A DNA stretch of 64,000 nucleotides from CAZKJL01 sp964611095 (GCA_964611095.1 CAZSWJ010000003.1:1-64000); one strand, 5' to 3'. Numbered from the stretch's first letter, positions 50,588 through 59,148 are shown. Numbers and translations: made by a program. Notes: a model not told the origin generated them from the sequence alone.

Positions 50588-51823
50588 TCAGCGGCGAATG
50601 GCGGCGACGCACGCGGCTCGGTATTCATCGGGGACGCCGTGGCACAGCTGATCGTCCGTGGCGCCGGCGGGCATTTCGTTTTGGACGTCCGGACCGATGC
50701 GCGCGAAGCACCACTCTTTGTACTTCTCATCGACGGCGCTGCAGAAGGCCACCATGCGCGTGGTGTCCGACACGTCGAAATTCGCCAAGTTGTCCACCGC
50801 GGCGAGCACGCAGTGCCGCTCATACCCGGGCTGGAAATGATCGCAAATGGAGACGGCGTTGGCGATGAAGTCATCGGTGTGCTCGGGCGCGAGCGACCAT
50901 TGCCAGTCGGGATTCGTGGCGAGCAGTCCGATGCTCTGCATGCAGATTTCGACGTGCGCCTTGTCGGCGTTCAGACACGCCTTCGTGGCTCGCTCCACGG
51001 CTCCTTTGCCGCTGCCGGCTTTTCCGGCCAAGTAGCCGCCCATGTTCATGTAGCACTGATACCGATATTTCATGTCGACCTTGTTGCACGGCACGAGCCA
51101 GTCGGTCTCGGAATAGTTTTCGGAGCGCGCGGCGCTGTTGTTCACGCCGACGACGTTCTCCATGAACACTCCCTGGTAACACCCCTCCACTTCCGACGAA
51201 CCGGCGAACGAGTCGCACAAATCCAACGATTCCTGCAACTTGTACGCTCTCGCCATCATGATGCCGTGGCCCACGCCGTGGTAGCAGTAGAACAGGAATT
51301 TCATCGGCTTGTCCGCCATGCGGGACACGTCGCACACCGTCTCGGCGGCTTTCTTGGCATTGGGTTCCACGACGAGCGCCTGCTCGAAGAATCCGTGTTG
51401 GCATCCGTAGTTGTAGTCGCTGGGACACAGGAAGAACGCATCGGGATTCAGCCCCTCTTTCTTGGCGGTGGCGCGTCCGATTTTGTGGACGAAATCGTGG
51501 TAGTCGACACGGCCCTGCATGACCTTGTCTTTCACGAGAACGTTCATCGCCGAGATGGATTCCACGGGTCCGTAATCGGCGACGATGTCGAGAACGCCTT
51601 TCTCCACACACTTCTGCACCTCCTCCTGACCCGTGCACTCGTCGGCGACCGACGACGCCAGCGACGCTCCTTCGGCGCGCTGCTCGGCGGGCTGACCGCC
51701 CTCGAAACGGGGCGACCGATCTTCGATGGGCTCGGGCCACACGCTGTCGTAGACACGCTCGCCCACCGCCAAAGCGCCGATGAGCAGCATGACGCCGATG
51801 ACGAGGGTGTTCTGGAATTTCAT
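50588..51823 (-). CDS. Secreted Cys/His-rich protein, unknown family
   Basis: 411 aa from MKFQNTLVIGVMLLIGALAV, a signal or anchor. The mature protein has about two dozen Cys in repeated units. Examples are DYNYGCQHGFFEQAL, LFYCYHGVGHGIMMARAYKL, EGCYQGVFMENVVGV and YRYQCYMNMGGYL. The recurring core is C-(Y/Q)-x-G-(V/F) with nearby His-Gly. The spacing (about 45-55 residues) suggests helical repeats stabilised by disulfides, or bound metal or haem. No known family comes to mind. It shares the divergent AGTATACT promoter region with the transaldolase gene. Confidence 0.72.
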   Translation of the reverse strand: MKFQNTLVIGVMLLIGALAVGERVYDSVWPEPIEDRSPRFEGGQPAEQRAEGASLASSVADECTGQEEVQKCVEKGVLDIVADYGPVESISAMNVLVKDKVMQGRVDYHDFVHKIGRATAKKEGLNPDAFFLCPSDYNYGCQHGFFEQALVVEPNAKKAAETVCDVSRMADKPMKFLFYCYHGVGHGIMMARAYKLQESLDLCDSFAGSSEVEGCYQGVFMENVVGVNNSAARSENYSETDWLVPCNKVDMKYRYQCYMNMGGYLAGKAGSGKGAVERATKACLNADKAHVEICMQSIGLLATNPDWQWSLAPEHTDDFIANAVSICDHFQPGYERHCVLAAVDNLANFDVSDTTRMVAFCSAVDEKYKEWCFARIGPDVQNEMPAGATDDQLCHGVPDEYRAACVAAIRR

Positions 51824-51838
51824 GCGAAGAGCGGTTGC

Positions 51839-51846
51839 AGTATACT
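51839..51846. promoter_or_regulatory. Symmetric -10 element between divergent genes
   Basis: AGTATACT is a perfect palindrome containing TATACT on both strands. It lies between the Cys/His-rich gene (ATG 16 bases to the left) and talC (ATG 30 bases to the right), so one element could serve both promoters. Confidence 0.5.
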
Positions 51847-51875
51847 CATGACCACCTCCTTCCCTCCAATCCCGT

Positions 51876-52517
51876 ATGAAGCTCTTCCTCGACACCGCGA
51901 ATACGGCTCAGGTAGCCGAGATAGCCGCTTGGGGAGTGCTCGACGGAGTGACGACGAACCCGTCCCTTGTCGCCAAGGAAGGAAAGGAATTCAAGCCGAC
52001 GATCGTGGAAATGTGCAAACACGTTCCGTGCGTCAGTGCGCAGGTCACCGCCACGGATGCGCCCGGCATGATCAAGCAGGGCGAGGAATACGCCTCGTGG
52101 CACAAGAACGTGTACGTGAAGGTGCCGATGACGACCGAGGGACTCAAGGCCCTCTCGCATTTCAAGAAGAAAGGAATCAGGACGAACACGACCCTGATCT
52201 TCTCCGCCGCACAGGCGATTCTCGCCGCCAAGGCCGGCGCCACGATCATCAGCCCGTTCATCGGACGCTTGGATGACCAAGGCGAAGACGGCATGAAGCT
52301 CATCGCCGAAATCATGCAGATTTGGGAATACTCCAAGTTCGATACCGAAGTGCTCGTGGCCTCCACGCGTCACCCGCGTCACATCGTGGACTCGGCCGCA
52401 CTGGGTGCGCACATCTGCACGCTCCCGTACGACGTCTTCAAGAAACTCCCCCATCACGCGCTCACGGACATCGGTCTCAAGAAATTCCAGGACGACTGGG
52501 CGAAAGTGCAACAATAA
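51876..52517 (+). CDS. Transaldolase / fructose-6-phosphate aldolase family
   Basis: 213 aa, the short subfamily (TalC/FSA/MipB). MKLFLDTANTAQVAEIAAWG, then VTTNPSLVAKEGKE. The Schiff-base Lys is in NVYVKVPMTTEGLKAL, NTTLIFSAAQAILAAKAGAT follows, and SPFIGRLDDQGEDGM is the conserved loop. It moves dihydroxyacetone units in the pentose phosphate pathway. The 6-phosphogluconate dehydrogenase gene follows after 5 bases, so both pentose-phosphate enzymes are co-expressed. The leader is pyrimidine-rich (CCACCTCCTTCCC) and ends CCCGTATG. Confidence 0.93.
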   Translation: MKLFLDTANTAQVAEIAAWGVLDGVTTNPSLVAKEGKEFKPTIVEMCKHVPCVSAQVTATDAPGMIKQGEEYASWHKNVYVKVPMTTEGLKALSHFKKKGIRTNTTLIFSAAQAILAAKAGATIISPFIGRLDDQGEDGMKLIAEIMQIWEYSKFDTEVLVASTRHPRHIVDSAALGAHICTLPYDVFKKLPHHALTDIGLKKFQDDWAKVQQ

Positions 52518-52522
52518 CCCGT

Positions 52523-53926
52523 ATGCAGCATCTCGGACTCATCGGCCTGGGCGTCATGGGAGCCAACGTGGCCCGCAACGCCGCTCGTAACGGGGCGACC
52601 GTCGCCGTGTATAACCGCACGACCGAAAAAACCGACGAATTCATGCGCGCGCACGGAACGGAGGGAACGTTTATTGCCTGCCACACACTGGCTGAACTCG
52701 TGTCCACGCTCCCCGCTCCGCGGTCGATTCTTCTGATGGTGAATGCGGGCGCCGCAGTGGACGCCGTCATCGATGAACTTCTGCCGCTGCTTTCCCAAAA
52801 TGACGCGATCATCGACGGCGGCAACAGCTTGTTCGCCGATACCGAGCGCCGTGAGAAAGCGCTCGCCCCCAAAGGAATCCTGTACCTCGGCATGGGAGTC
52901 TCCGGCGGCGAAGAAGGTGCGCTCCTCGGCCCCAGCATGATGCCGGGCGGCAGCCCCGAAGCGTACGCACGACTTGAACCACTCCTGAAAAAGATGGCCG
53001 CCAAAGACGGAAGCGGCGGCAAGTGCGTGTCGCTCCTCGGCCAAGGCGGCAGCGGACACTTCGTGAAGATGGTTCACAACGGCATCGAGTATGGCGACAT
53101 GCAGCTCATCGCCGAGACGTACCACTTGATGAAGTCGGTGCTCAAGCTGGGCAACGCCGACATCGCCGAAACGTTCCAACGCTGGAACCGCGGCAAAGAA
53201 CTCAAATCATTCTTGATCGAAATCACGGCGTCGATTTTTTTGAAGAAAGATGATCAAGGAACGCCCGGCGACCTCATCGACATGGTGAAAGACGAGGCAA
53301 AGCAAAAAGGCACGGGCAAGTGGACGACGCAAACCGCGATGGATTTGGGCGTGAGTATCCCCACCATCACCGCCGCCGTGGACGGACGCCTGATGTCCTC
53401 GCTCAAAACGCTCCGCACGTCGGCCGAAGCCGCCGTGGGTCCGCTGGAACTGAAGAACGTGAAGTTGACGGTTCGCGCACTCAAAGACGCGCTGTTCCTC
53501 AGCAAGATCTGTTCGTACGCCCAAGGCATGGCGATGATCACGGAGGCCGCGAAGACGCACGGTTGGACCGTGGATTTGGCCGAAGTCTGCCGCATTTGGA
53601 AAGGCGGCTGCATCATCCGCTCCACGCTCCTCAAGGAATTCGAGACCGCGTTCCGCACCGACCCGAACCTGCCCAACCTGATTCTGGCCCCGAACATTCT
53701 GCCGCTCTTCCAGGCGCGTCACGCCAAGTGGCGCAAAGTGGTGAGTGCCGCCGTCCTCGCCGGCATCCCGCTGCCGTCGATGACAGCTTCGCTCTCGTAC
53801 TTCGACGGACTTCGCACAGCGCGACTTCCGCAGAACCTCACGCAAGCGCAGCGCGACTTCTTCGGAGCACACACGTACGCAAGGACGGATCGAGATGGAG
53901 TATTTCATTCGGTTTGGGGCGGGTAG
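52523..53926 (+). CDS. gnd: 6-phosphogluconate dehydrogenase, decarboxylating
   Basis: 467 aa. The NADP site is LGLIGLGVMGANVARNAARN, with YNRTTEKTDEF after it. IIDGGNSLFADTERR is the substrate region, and GMGVSGGEEGALLGPSMMPG and GSGHFVKMVHNGIEYGDMQL (catalytic Lys, His-Asn) are intact. The C-terminal all-helical domain is present up to SYFDGLRTARLPQNLTQAQRD. It converts 6-phosphogluconate to ribulose-5-phosphate and CO2. It begins 5 bases after talC, with the same CCCGTATG start context. Its stop codon lies inside repeat copy C. Confidence 0.97.
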   Translation: MQHLGLIGLGVMGANVARNAARNGATVAVYNRTTEKTDEFMRAHGTEGTFIACHTLAELVSTLPAPRSILLMVNAGAAVDAVIDELLPLLSQNDAIIDGGNSLFADTERREKALAPKGILYLGMGVSGGEEGALLGPSMMPGGSPEAYARLEPLLKKMAAKDGSGGKCVSLLGQGGSGHFVKMVHNGIEYGDMQLIAETYHLMKSVLKLGNADIAETFQRWNRGKELKSFLIEITASIFLKKDDQGTPGDLIDMVKDEAKQKGTGKWTTQTAMDLGVSIPTITAAVDGRLMSSLKTLRTSAEAAVGPLELKNVKLTVRALKDALFLSKICSYAQGMAMITEAAKTHGWTVDLAEVCRIWKGGCIIRSTLLKEFETAFRTDPNLPNLILAPNILPLFQARHAKWRKVVSAAVLAGIPLPSMTASLSYFDGLRTARLPQNLTQAQRDFFGAHTYARTDRDGVFHSVWGG

Positions 53927-54004
53927 CGGTTGGCGAGTAGCGAGTAGAACGCCGGTTTTTCGCGCAGCAAAAAAACCCACCCGCTACACGCTATTCGCTA
54001 CTGG
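53919..54004. repeat. Dispersed palindromic repeat, copy C
   Basis: The left side reads GCGGGTAGCGGTTGGCGAG then TAGCGAGTAG. The right side, CCCGCTACACGCTATTCGC then TACTGG, is its approximate complement. The core TTTTTCGCGCAGCAAA matches copy B. The TAG of GGCGGGTAG is the stop codon of gnd. Confidence 0.75.
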
Positions 54005-54007
54005 CCC

Positions 54008-54403
54008 TTACGCGTCTTCTCCCTGCACCTCGTCTTTCTTCAGCTGCTCATCGGCTTTTTGCTGCGCCTGAGCCTGCTTCGTCATCTGCGTCACGTCGGG
54101 CTTGGCGTCGGCCTTCATGGTCTGTGATTTGATTTCCTGTTCACGCGTCTTGGTGCCGCCTTTCACGGGAGCGGCATCTTTCTGGGCTTGCTGATCCTTG
54201 AGCTGCTTTTGATCTTTGTCGCTCACTTGTGACTTGAGGAGCGCGAGCTGCAGCGACTTGAGATCGGCGCCCGGCTTGTTGGCCTCGTCTTTCTTGCCCT
54301 GCTTTTCCAGCTTGGCCTTGAGCGCCTTGCGCTTGGCTTCGTGCGGGGACTCCAGGTAGTCCGCGGAGGAAGGGCTGACGTCGGCTTCGTCGTTGAAGGG
54401 CAT
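54008..54403 (-). CDS. Charged, Gln/Lys-rich coiled-coil or disordered protein
   Basis: 131 aa from MPFNDEADVSPSSADYLESP. Almost no hydrophobic core is visible; Lys, Gln, Asp, Glu and Ala dominate (KDQKQLKDQQAQKDAAPVKG, QMTKQAQAQQKADEQLKKDE). One helix may be amphipathic (SLQLALLKSQVSDK). Family unknown. The start is supported by TATACT 7 nt before the ATG. It is divergent from the next gene, whose promoter lies within 50 bases. Confidence 0.65.
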   Translation of the reverse strand: MPFNDEADVSPSSADYLESPHEAKRKALKAKLEKQGKKDEANKPGADLKSLQLALLKSQVSDKDQKQLKDQQAQKDAAPVKGGTKTREQEIKSQTMKADAKPDVTQMTKQAQAQQKADEQLKKDEVQGEDA

Positions 54404-54451
54404 GTGAAACAGTATACAAGATGAGGGACGGAAAGTGTTACCATGGTGGCC

Positions 54452-54892
54452 GTGCATCAGACTTTTCAGTTTCTGCTTCGACCGTGGTCCGTTTTTTTCT
54501 TGGTCGTGTGCACGGCGATCGTCACGACGATGATGCTGCCGGCCGTCTTCGGCATGGAACTCTTCACGCAGTGGGGTGCCATGTACACCGACAGCTGGTG
54601 CTCGATACGCGTGTACGACGGCGATCCGCTCAAGCCCGAAACGCACACGATGAACGTGACGGCAGGCATCACCGATACGAGTCCGGTCTGGAGCGCCCCC
54701 ATGCATAACGAGGAAACCTGCACGATGTACGCCCGCAACATCCTGTGCGGGCAAAAATCCACCGAAGGCTGGACCATCGTCTGGGCCAGGCCGTTCTTCA
54801 AAGGAAAGTATTTCCTCGATCCGCAGAACGTCTGCGATCTGACCCTCGGATCCTACGAGTGGTTTTCCCCCGTTCCCGCCGTTGTCCGCTGA
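54452..54892 (+). CDS. Single-TM extracytoplasmic protein with Cys residues
   Basis: 146 aa. A TM helix lies at about residues 9-32 (WSVFFLVVCTAIVTTMMLPA). An extracytoplasmic domain follows with cysteines in DSWCSIRVYDGD, EETCTMYARNILCG and QNVCDLTL, four of which could form two disulfides. No family recognised. GTG at 54452 was preferred because TACCAT lies 7 nt upstream; an ATG at 54443 overlaps that hexamer. It overlaps the next gene by 11 bp. Confidence 0.62.
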   Translation: MHQTFQFLLRPWSVFFLVVCTAIVTTMMLPAVFGMELFTQWGAMYTDSWCSIRVYDGDPLKPETHTMNVTAGITDTSPVWSAPMHNEETCTMYARNILCGQKSTEGWTIVWARPFFKGKYFLDPQNVCDLTLGSYEWFSPVPAVVR

Positions 54893-55724
54893 ACCCCGCT
54901 ATCCGTCGGCTCTGTGGTGCCGCGTGGCACAGCTGTTCGTGGGTTACTTCTTCGCGTCGGCGGCGTACTTCAAACTCACGGACAGCTTCTTCGGCCTTAA
55001 GACCGCTACACTCGGCAGCATTTTCCAGGGCTGGATCGAATTGAAGTACCCCGTGAGTTGGTACGTGCCGTTCATGGAATTCGCACTTCCGCACATCGCG
55101 GTCCTCGCGATACTCACGATCGCGATTCAGTTCGCTGCGGGCATTGCGCTGCTCTACGACGCCAAAGTGAAATGGTTCATGATTCCGCTCTTTTTGGTGC
55201 AGCTCAACATTCTGCTCGCCGTCTGGCACGGCCACGGTTTCATCGTCTTCGTCGGCATTTCGCTGTGGCTGTGCGGATACTATTTTTTCCGAGACACGAT
55301 GACGAACCGTACGTGGACCATACTCACGTTGTGGCTGGCGTTCTACATGCTCTTTCTGATGTGGGATCGATATCTGATCGGTGACGCGTCCCCCGCATCG
55401 TTTGCATGGCAGTTCCAACATTTTCAACATGATGTGATGAGCACCACACCGGCGCTCAAGCACTGGATCGTCGCATTCACCAAGACATCGGCCGGGCAAT
55501 TCCTGTGGACCGCAAGTTGGTGGATCACCTTGGTACTGGGGCTCGGCATGCTCATTCCCCGTATTCGGCTGTACGCCGGGGCGGGAATGCTGGTGTACGT
55601 CATCTGCAGGACCCTCATGTGGACGACGGCCGTCACGAGCGAAGGAACGCTGTGGGTGCTCGTGCTCTTCGTGTGGGTCGCCGAAGAAGAAAGGCGAAAG
55701 AGGGAGCTGTCATCCAAAGTTTGA
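54882..55724 (+). CDS. DoxX-like polytopic membrane protein
   Basis: 280 aa with about seven TM helices. The opening RVAQLFVGYFFASAAYFKLT resembles DoxX/MauE-type proteins (G-x(3,4)-A-x-K/F pattern). FMEFALPHIAVLAILTIAIQ and LLAVWHGHGFIVFVGISLWL are consistent with this group. The start codon is TTG, 8 bases before the stop codon of the upstream gene, so translation is probably coupled. DoxX family members handle quinone- or thiol-linked redox; here the activity is unknown. Confidence 0.68.
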   Translation: MSAEPRYPSALWCRVAQLFVGYFFASAAYFKLTDSFFGLKTATLGSIFQGWIELKYPVSWYVPFMEFALPHIAVLAILTIAIQFAAGIALLYDAKVKWFMIPLFLVQLNILLAVWHGHGFIVFVGISLWLCGYYFFRDTMTNRTWTILTLWLAFYMLFLMWDRYLIGDASPASFAWQFQHFQHDVMSTTPALKHWIVAFTKTSAGQFLWTASWWITLVLGLGMLIPRIRLYAGAGMLVYVICRTLMWTTAVTSEGTLWVLVLFVWVAEEERRKRELSSKV

Positions 55725-55739
55725 TGCTGATCGACTACA

Positions 55740-55797
55740 TGCACATCAGTGCCCTTGTAGCTCAGCTGGCCCAGCTTTGCGGCAGCAAAGCGTTTTT
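55740..55797 (+). repeat. Partial copy of tRNA-Arg(TCG) 5' end plus terminator-like hairpin
   Basis: A 30-base segment at 55740-55769, covering TGCACATCA and the tRNA 5' end to CAGCTGG, is identical to 55837-55866, 97 bases downstream. It is followed by CCCA and the hairpin GCTTTGC-GGCA-GCAAAGC (55774-55791) with GTTTTT, a full terminator. Confidence 0.85.
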
Positions 55798-55847
55798 AAA
55801 AAAGCGCCTGCGCGTTCTTCGAAGAATCCACTACAATGCACATCAGT

Positions 55848-55924
55848 GCCCTTGTAGCTCAGCTGGATAGAGCGCCTGGCTTCGGACCAGGAGGTCGTGG
55901 GTTCGAATCCTGCCGGGGGCACCA
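55848..55924 (+). tRNA. tRNA-Arg (anticodon TCG)
   Basis: The acceptor GCCCTTG pairs with CGGGGGC (two G-U), followed by A and encoded CCA. The anticodon arm CCTGG-CTTCGGA-CCAGG gives TCG for CGA/CGG. The T arm GGGTTCGAATCCT is normal. TACAAT lies about 11 bases before the 5' end. Confidence 0.94.
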
Positions 55925-55956
55925 AGCACTTCTCAGTCTGTATAAGTAGCGGGGAA

Positions 55957-57165
55957 CTACACGCTCTTCAATTTATGATTCATTTTGGTTTTCTTGGTTT
56001 TAAGATATTTTCGCTGCCGTTCGCTCTTCGGTGCCACTTCGATGGGCATCTGCTTCACAATCTCGAGTCCGTAGCCCTCCAGTCCCACGACTTTTTTGGG
56101 ATTGTTCGTGAGGAGCTTCATTTTGCCCACACCCACGTCCTTGAGGATTTGGGCACCGACACCGTATTCGCGAAGATCGTCGGGGAGCCCGAGCGCACGG
56201 TTGGCATCCACGGTATCCATGCCGAGGTGCTGGAGCGCGTAGGCGCGGATTTTGTTGGCAAGTCCGATGCTGCGGCCTTCTTGGCGCAGGTACACGACGA
56301 CACCCTTCTTTTCTTTGGAAATCATTTGGAGCGCCAAATTGAGTTGCTCGCCGCAATCGCAGTGGCGCGAGTGGAACACATCGCCCGTGATGCACTCGGA
56401 GTGCACGCGCACGAGCACCGGAGTTTTTTCATCGAAGTCGCCCATCTTCATGGCGACGTGCTCGCGGCGATTCATATCGGTATAGACCGAGATCTCGAAC
56501 ATGCCGTACTCGGTCTCCAGCTGGCTGCGAGCGGAGAGCAAAATGAGCGACTCGCGACAACGGCGGTACGCGATGAGGTCCTTCACGGCGATGAGCGGAA
56601 TCTTGTGTTTCTTGGCGAAGGCCTTGAGCTCGGGCAAACGCATCATCGTGCCATCTTGCTTCATGAGCTCGCTGATGACGGCGCCTTCGCGCAGTCCCCC
56701 AAGGCGACACAAATCGACCGACGCTTCGGTGTGACCCGAACGCCAGAGTACGCCGCCGTCTTGGGCGCGAAGCGGAAAGACGTGTCCGGGCCTGCTGAGG
56801 TCGTCGGCCGTTGCTTTGCGATCGATGGCGGTACGAATGGTGTGGGCACGATCGGCGGCAGAGATTCCCGTATCGATGCCGTCCTTGGCCTCGATGCTCA
56901 CGGTGAACGGCGTGGCACGCTTGCTTGTGTTGTGGAGCACCATTGCGGGCAGGTCCAACCGATCGGCGATTTCGTTGCTGAGTGCAAGGCACACGACTCC
57001 GCCGGTATTGCGGATGATGAACGCCAACTTTTCGGCGGTCGCATGTTCTGCGGCAAGAACCAAGTCACCTTCGTTCTCGCGCCCTTCATCATCGACAACG
57101 ATGACGAATTCTCCTTTTTTCAGCGCCTGAATCGCCTGCTCGATGAGAGAATCATTTTTCTTCAT
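55957..57165 (-). CDS. ribBA: Bifunctional DHBP synthase / GTP cyclohydrolase II (RibBA)
   Basis: 402 aa. The N half is RibB with FVIVVDDEGRENEGDLVLAA, RAHTIRTAIDRKATADDLSR (ribulose-5-P site) and RSGHTEASVDLCRLGG. The C half is RibA with VHSECITGDVFHSRHCDCGE (zinc Cys cluster), GVVVYLRQEGRSIGLANKIR and LLTNNPKKVVGLEGYGL. It makes the first intermediates of both branches of riboflavin synthesis. TATCAT lies 8 nt before ATG 57165. ribH and ribE lie 1.5 kb away on the same strand; ribD is not in the window. Confidence 0.96.
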   Translation of the reverse strand: MKKNDSLIEQAIQALKKGEFVIVVDDEGRENEGDLVLAAEHATAEKLAFIIRNTGGVVCLALSNEIADRLDLPAMVLHNTSKRATPFTVSIEAKDGIDTGISAADRAHTIRTAIDRKATADDLSRPGHVFPLRAQDGGVLWRSGHTEASVDLCRLGGLREGAVISELMKQDGTMMRLPELKAFAKKHKIPLIAVKDLIAYRRCRESLILLSARSQLETEYGMFEISVYTDMNRREHVAMKMGDFDEKTPVLVRVHSECITGDVFHSRHCDCGEQLNLALQMISKEKKGVVVYLRQEGRSIGLANKIRAYALQHLGMDTVDANRALGLPDDLREYGVGAQILKDVGVGKMKLLTNNPKKVVGLEGYGLEIVKQMPIEVAPKSERQRKYLKTKKTKMNHKLKSV

Positions 57166-57242
57166 GAGGACTGATGATACCACGATGCAAGGCCTTGTGC
57201 AGGCCTGCATCGATAAAATAACGAAGGGAAATCTTTACGAAC

Positions 57243-58610
57243 CTATTGCCACTTAATGGTGTAAGTGAGCTTCGCGGCGACGTTGGAGCCCGTGCCTTTG
57301 CGTCCCACGCCCACGATGTACGAGTCCCCGGGAACGAACGTGTACGGCGATCCGCACTGCGGTCCGCTGAAACCATACTGGTCCACGGATGCCGGCGTGT
57401 AGATGATGCAGTTCATGTCTTCGGGAGAGGAGAGCATCACGGTCGCGATTTGTTCCTTGGTGACGCTGAACTTGTACCAGTCGTAGTAATCGTTGGCCTC
57501 GAGTGTGGCGACGTACGGTCTGTTGAAGAGCATCTTCACGGCATCGAGGAATCCGTCGTTACCGTCCGACGTGCCGCCTTTGGCGCTGAGCTTGTACGGA
57601 ACGCTGGCCACGGTGGGCTGAATCTGGAGCTGGTATTTGCCCGGACCCACGGCGACGTTCATGTCACAGCTGTTCGTGGATTGCACGCCGAGGTAATACT
57701 CGGAGGTGAATCCATCGTCACCGATGAGGTACAAGCGGCACGAGACGTCGGACGGGTAGTAACCGTAGATCGTGGTGTTGAGCGAGAAGACGGTGCGTGC
57801 AGCGGTGAGCGTGAAGAGGTAGCTCACGGACTTGCGACCCGAGAAACTGTCCGAATCGGCGAACGGGAAGCTGACGCTCTTGAGTACCTCCGTCGGTGCC
57901 GAGGAACTGCTGGAGGACATCGCGGAGCTGCTCACGGACGAGGAGGAGGATGAAGACGACGAGGAAGACTGGGCCTGAGCTTTGCCGTTCATCGCATTGA
58001 AGATGTAGGCGGCGGCTTCACCGCGACTGAGCTCTTTGTCCGGGTAGAAGCGAGCTCCGGCCTGTCCGTTGACGGGCAGTACGCCCACTTTGTATGCGGC
58101 GCTGATGTACTTGCTGTACCAGGCGGATACGGAGATATCGACGAATTTGATGATGTCCTGGTCCTGGGCGGAGATGTCGCCGACGGGGAGACCGAAGACG
58201 GTGAAGATCATCTTGAGAGCTTCGGTGCGGCTCACGGGGCTTCCGGGACGGAACTTGCCGTCGCTGTAGCCTTGGACGAATCCGTTTTCCTTGGATGCCG
58301 CGTCGCAGACGAACGCCTCGTACCAACTGCCGCGCTCCACGTCGGCGAAGCAACCCACGTAGATGGCTTTGGGCTGGCGGTTCGTTGCGGTGTAGAGGAG
58401 CTTGAGGAACTCGGCGCGGTTCACGCTCTTGTCCGGGTAGAAGTTGCCGTCGGGGTTTCCTTTGACGATGCCGCCGCGTGCGAGTGACTCGATTTCACCT
58501 TTGAACGGGTGAGAATCGGTGACATCGGGGAAAATTCCCGCCGCACTCACGAGCATCGGGAGGGAAATGAGAGCGGAGACCAGGAGTCCCGCGAGACGTC
58601 GGTGAGACAT
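57243..58610 (-). CDS. S-layer homology (SLH) protein with Ser-rich linker
   Basis: 455 aa. A signal peptide runs to about residue 30 (LLVSALISLPMLVSA). Three SLH repeats follow: residues about 31-85 (FPDVTDSHPFKGEIESLARG), 98-150 (FADVERGSWYEAFVCDAASK) and 158-215 (FVDISVSAWYSKYISAAYKV). A poly-Ser linker with few other residues comes next, and then a C-terminal beta region of about 190 residues with PPC-like strands (VGPGKYQLQIQPTVASVPYK). SLH domains bind pyruvylated cell-wall polymer, so the protein is probably anchored to the wall with its C domain outward. It lies upstream of ribBA on the same strand. Confidence 0.88.
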   Translation of the reverse strand: MSHRRLAGLLVSALISLPMLVSAAGIFPDVTDSHPFKGEIESLARGGIVKGNPDGNFYPDKSVNRAEFLKLLYTATNRQPKAIYVGCFADVERGSWYEAFVCDAASKENGFVQGYSDGKFRPGSPVSRTEALKMIFTVFGLPVGDISAQDQDIIKFVDISVSAWYSKYISAAYKVGVLPVNGQAGARFYPDKELSRGEAAAYIFNAMNGKAQAQSSSSSSSSSSSVSSSAMSSSSSSAPTEVLKSVSFPFADSDSFSGRKSVSYLFTLTAARTVFSLNTTIYGYYPSDVSCRLYLIGDDGFTSEYYLGVQSTNSCDMNVAVGPGKYQLQIQPTVASVPYKLSAKGGTSDGNDGFLDAVKMLFNRPYVATLEANDYYDWYKFSVTKEQIATVMLSSPEDMNCIIYTPASVDQYGFSGPQCGSPYTFVPGDSYIVGVGRKGTGSNVAAKLTYTIKWQ

Positions 58611-58674
58611 GTGAGGAGCGAGAAATGTTATTGGCTCGCACGTTATCTTGAACACTTCTGTTGTACAAGATTCC

Positions 58675-59148
58675 TCAACTCAATTCCTTGAGATGCGCAA
58701 GTGAACTGAGAAACGTGGTGGCGGCCAACCGTCCTTTGGCTCCCGGACCGATGGAACGGGCGCGCGCATCCTCCTCGTTGTTCACGAAAAGCACCTCGTA
58801 CGTGATTGGTTTTTTGAGTCGAAGTTGAATATCCATGATGCCGCGAGCCGACTCTTCGGCGATGAGACGGGCGTGGTGCGTGGCACCCTGGACGATGATG
58901 CCAAACGCGATGGCACCGTCCGCACCGGCTTCCAGAGCGGCTTGGCAGAGAAGCGGGATTTCGTACGAACCGGGCGCATCGATGACGCCGATGTTCTCAT
59001 TCTTGATCCCCGCTTCCACCAAGCCCGCGACGGCATCTTTCACGAGCGACGACGTCATCTCGCCGTGCCACACGGAACGGACGATGGCGATCTTCCACGA
59101 GGGATCCACCGTGATCTTGCCGAATTCGGGAACGCTACTTTGTGACAT
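58675..59148 (-). CDS. ribH: 6,7-dimethyl-8-ribityllumazine synthase
   Basis: 157 aa. SVWHGEMTSSLVKDAVAGLV begins the fold. DAPGSYEIPLLCQAALEAGA holds the (G)SxE substrate loop, and GIIVQGATHHARLIAEESAR contains the catalytic His pair. VLFVNNEEDARARSIGP is near the end. It joins the pyrimidinedione with DHBP. It overlaps ribE by 14 bp and is translated after it. Confidence 0.96.
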   Translation of the reverse strand: MSQSSVPEFGKITVDPSWKIAIVRSVWHGEMTSSLVKDAVAGLVEAGIKNENIGVIDAPGSYEIPLLCQAALEAGADGAIAFGIIVQGATHHARLIAEESARGIMDIQLRLKKPITYEVLFVNNEEDARARSIGPGAKGRLAATTFLSSLAHLKELS

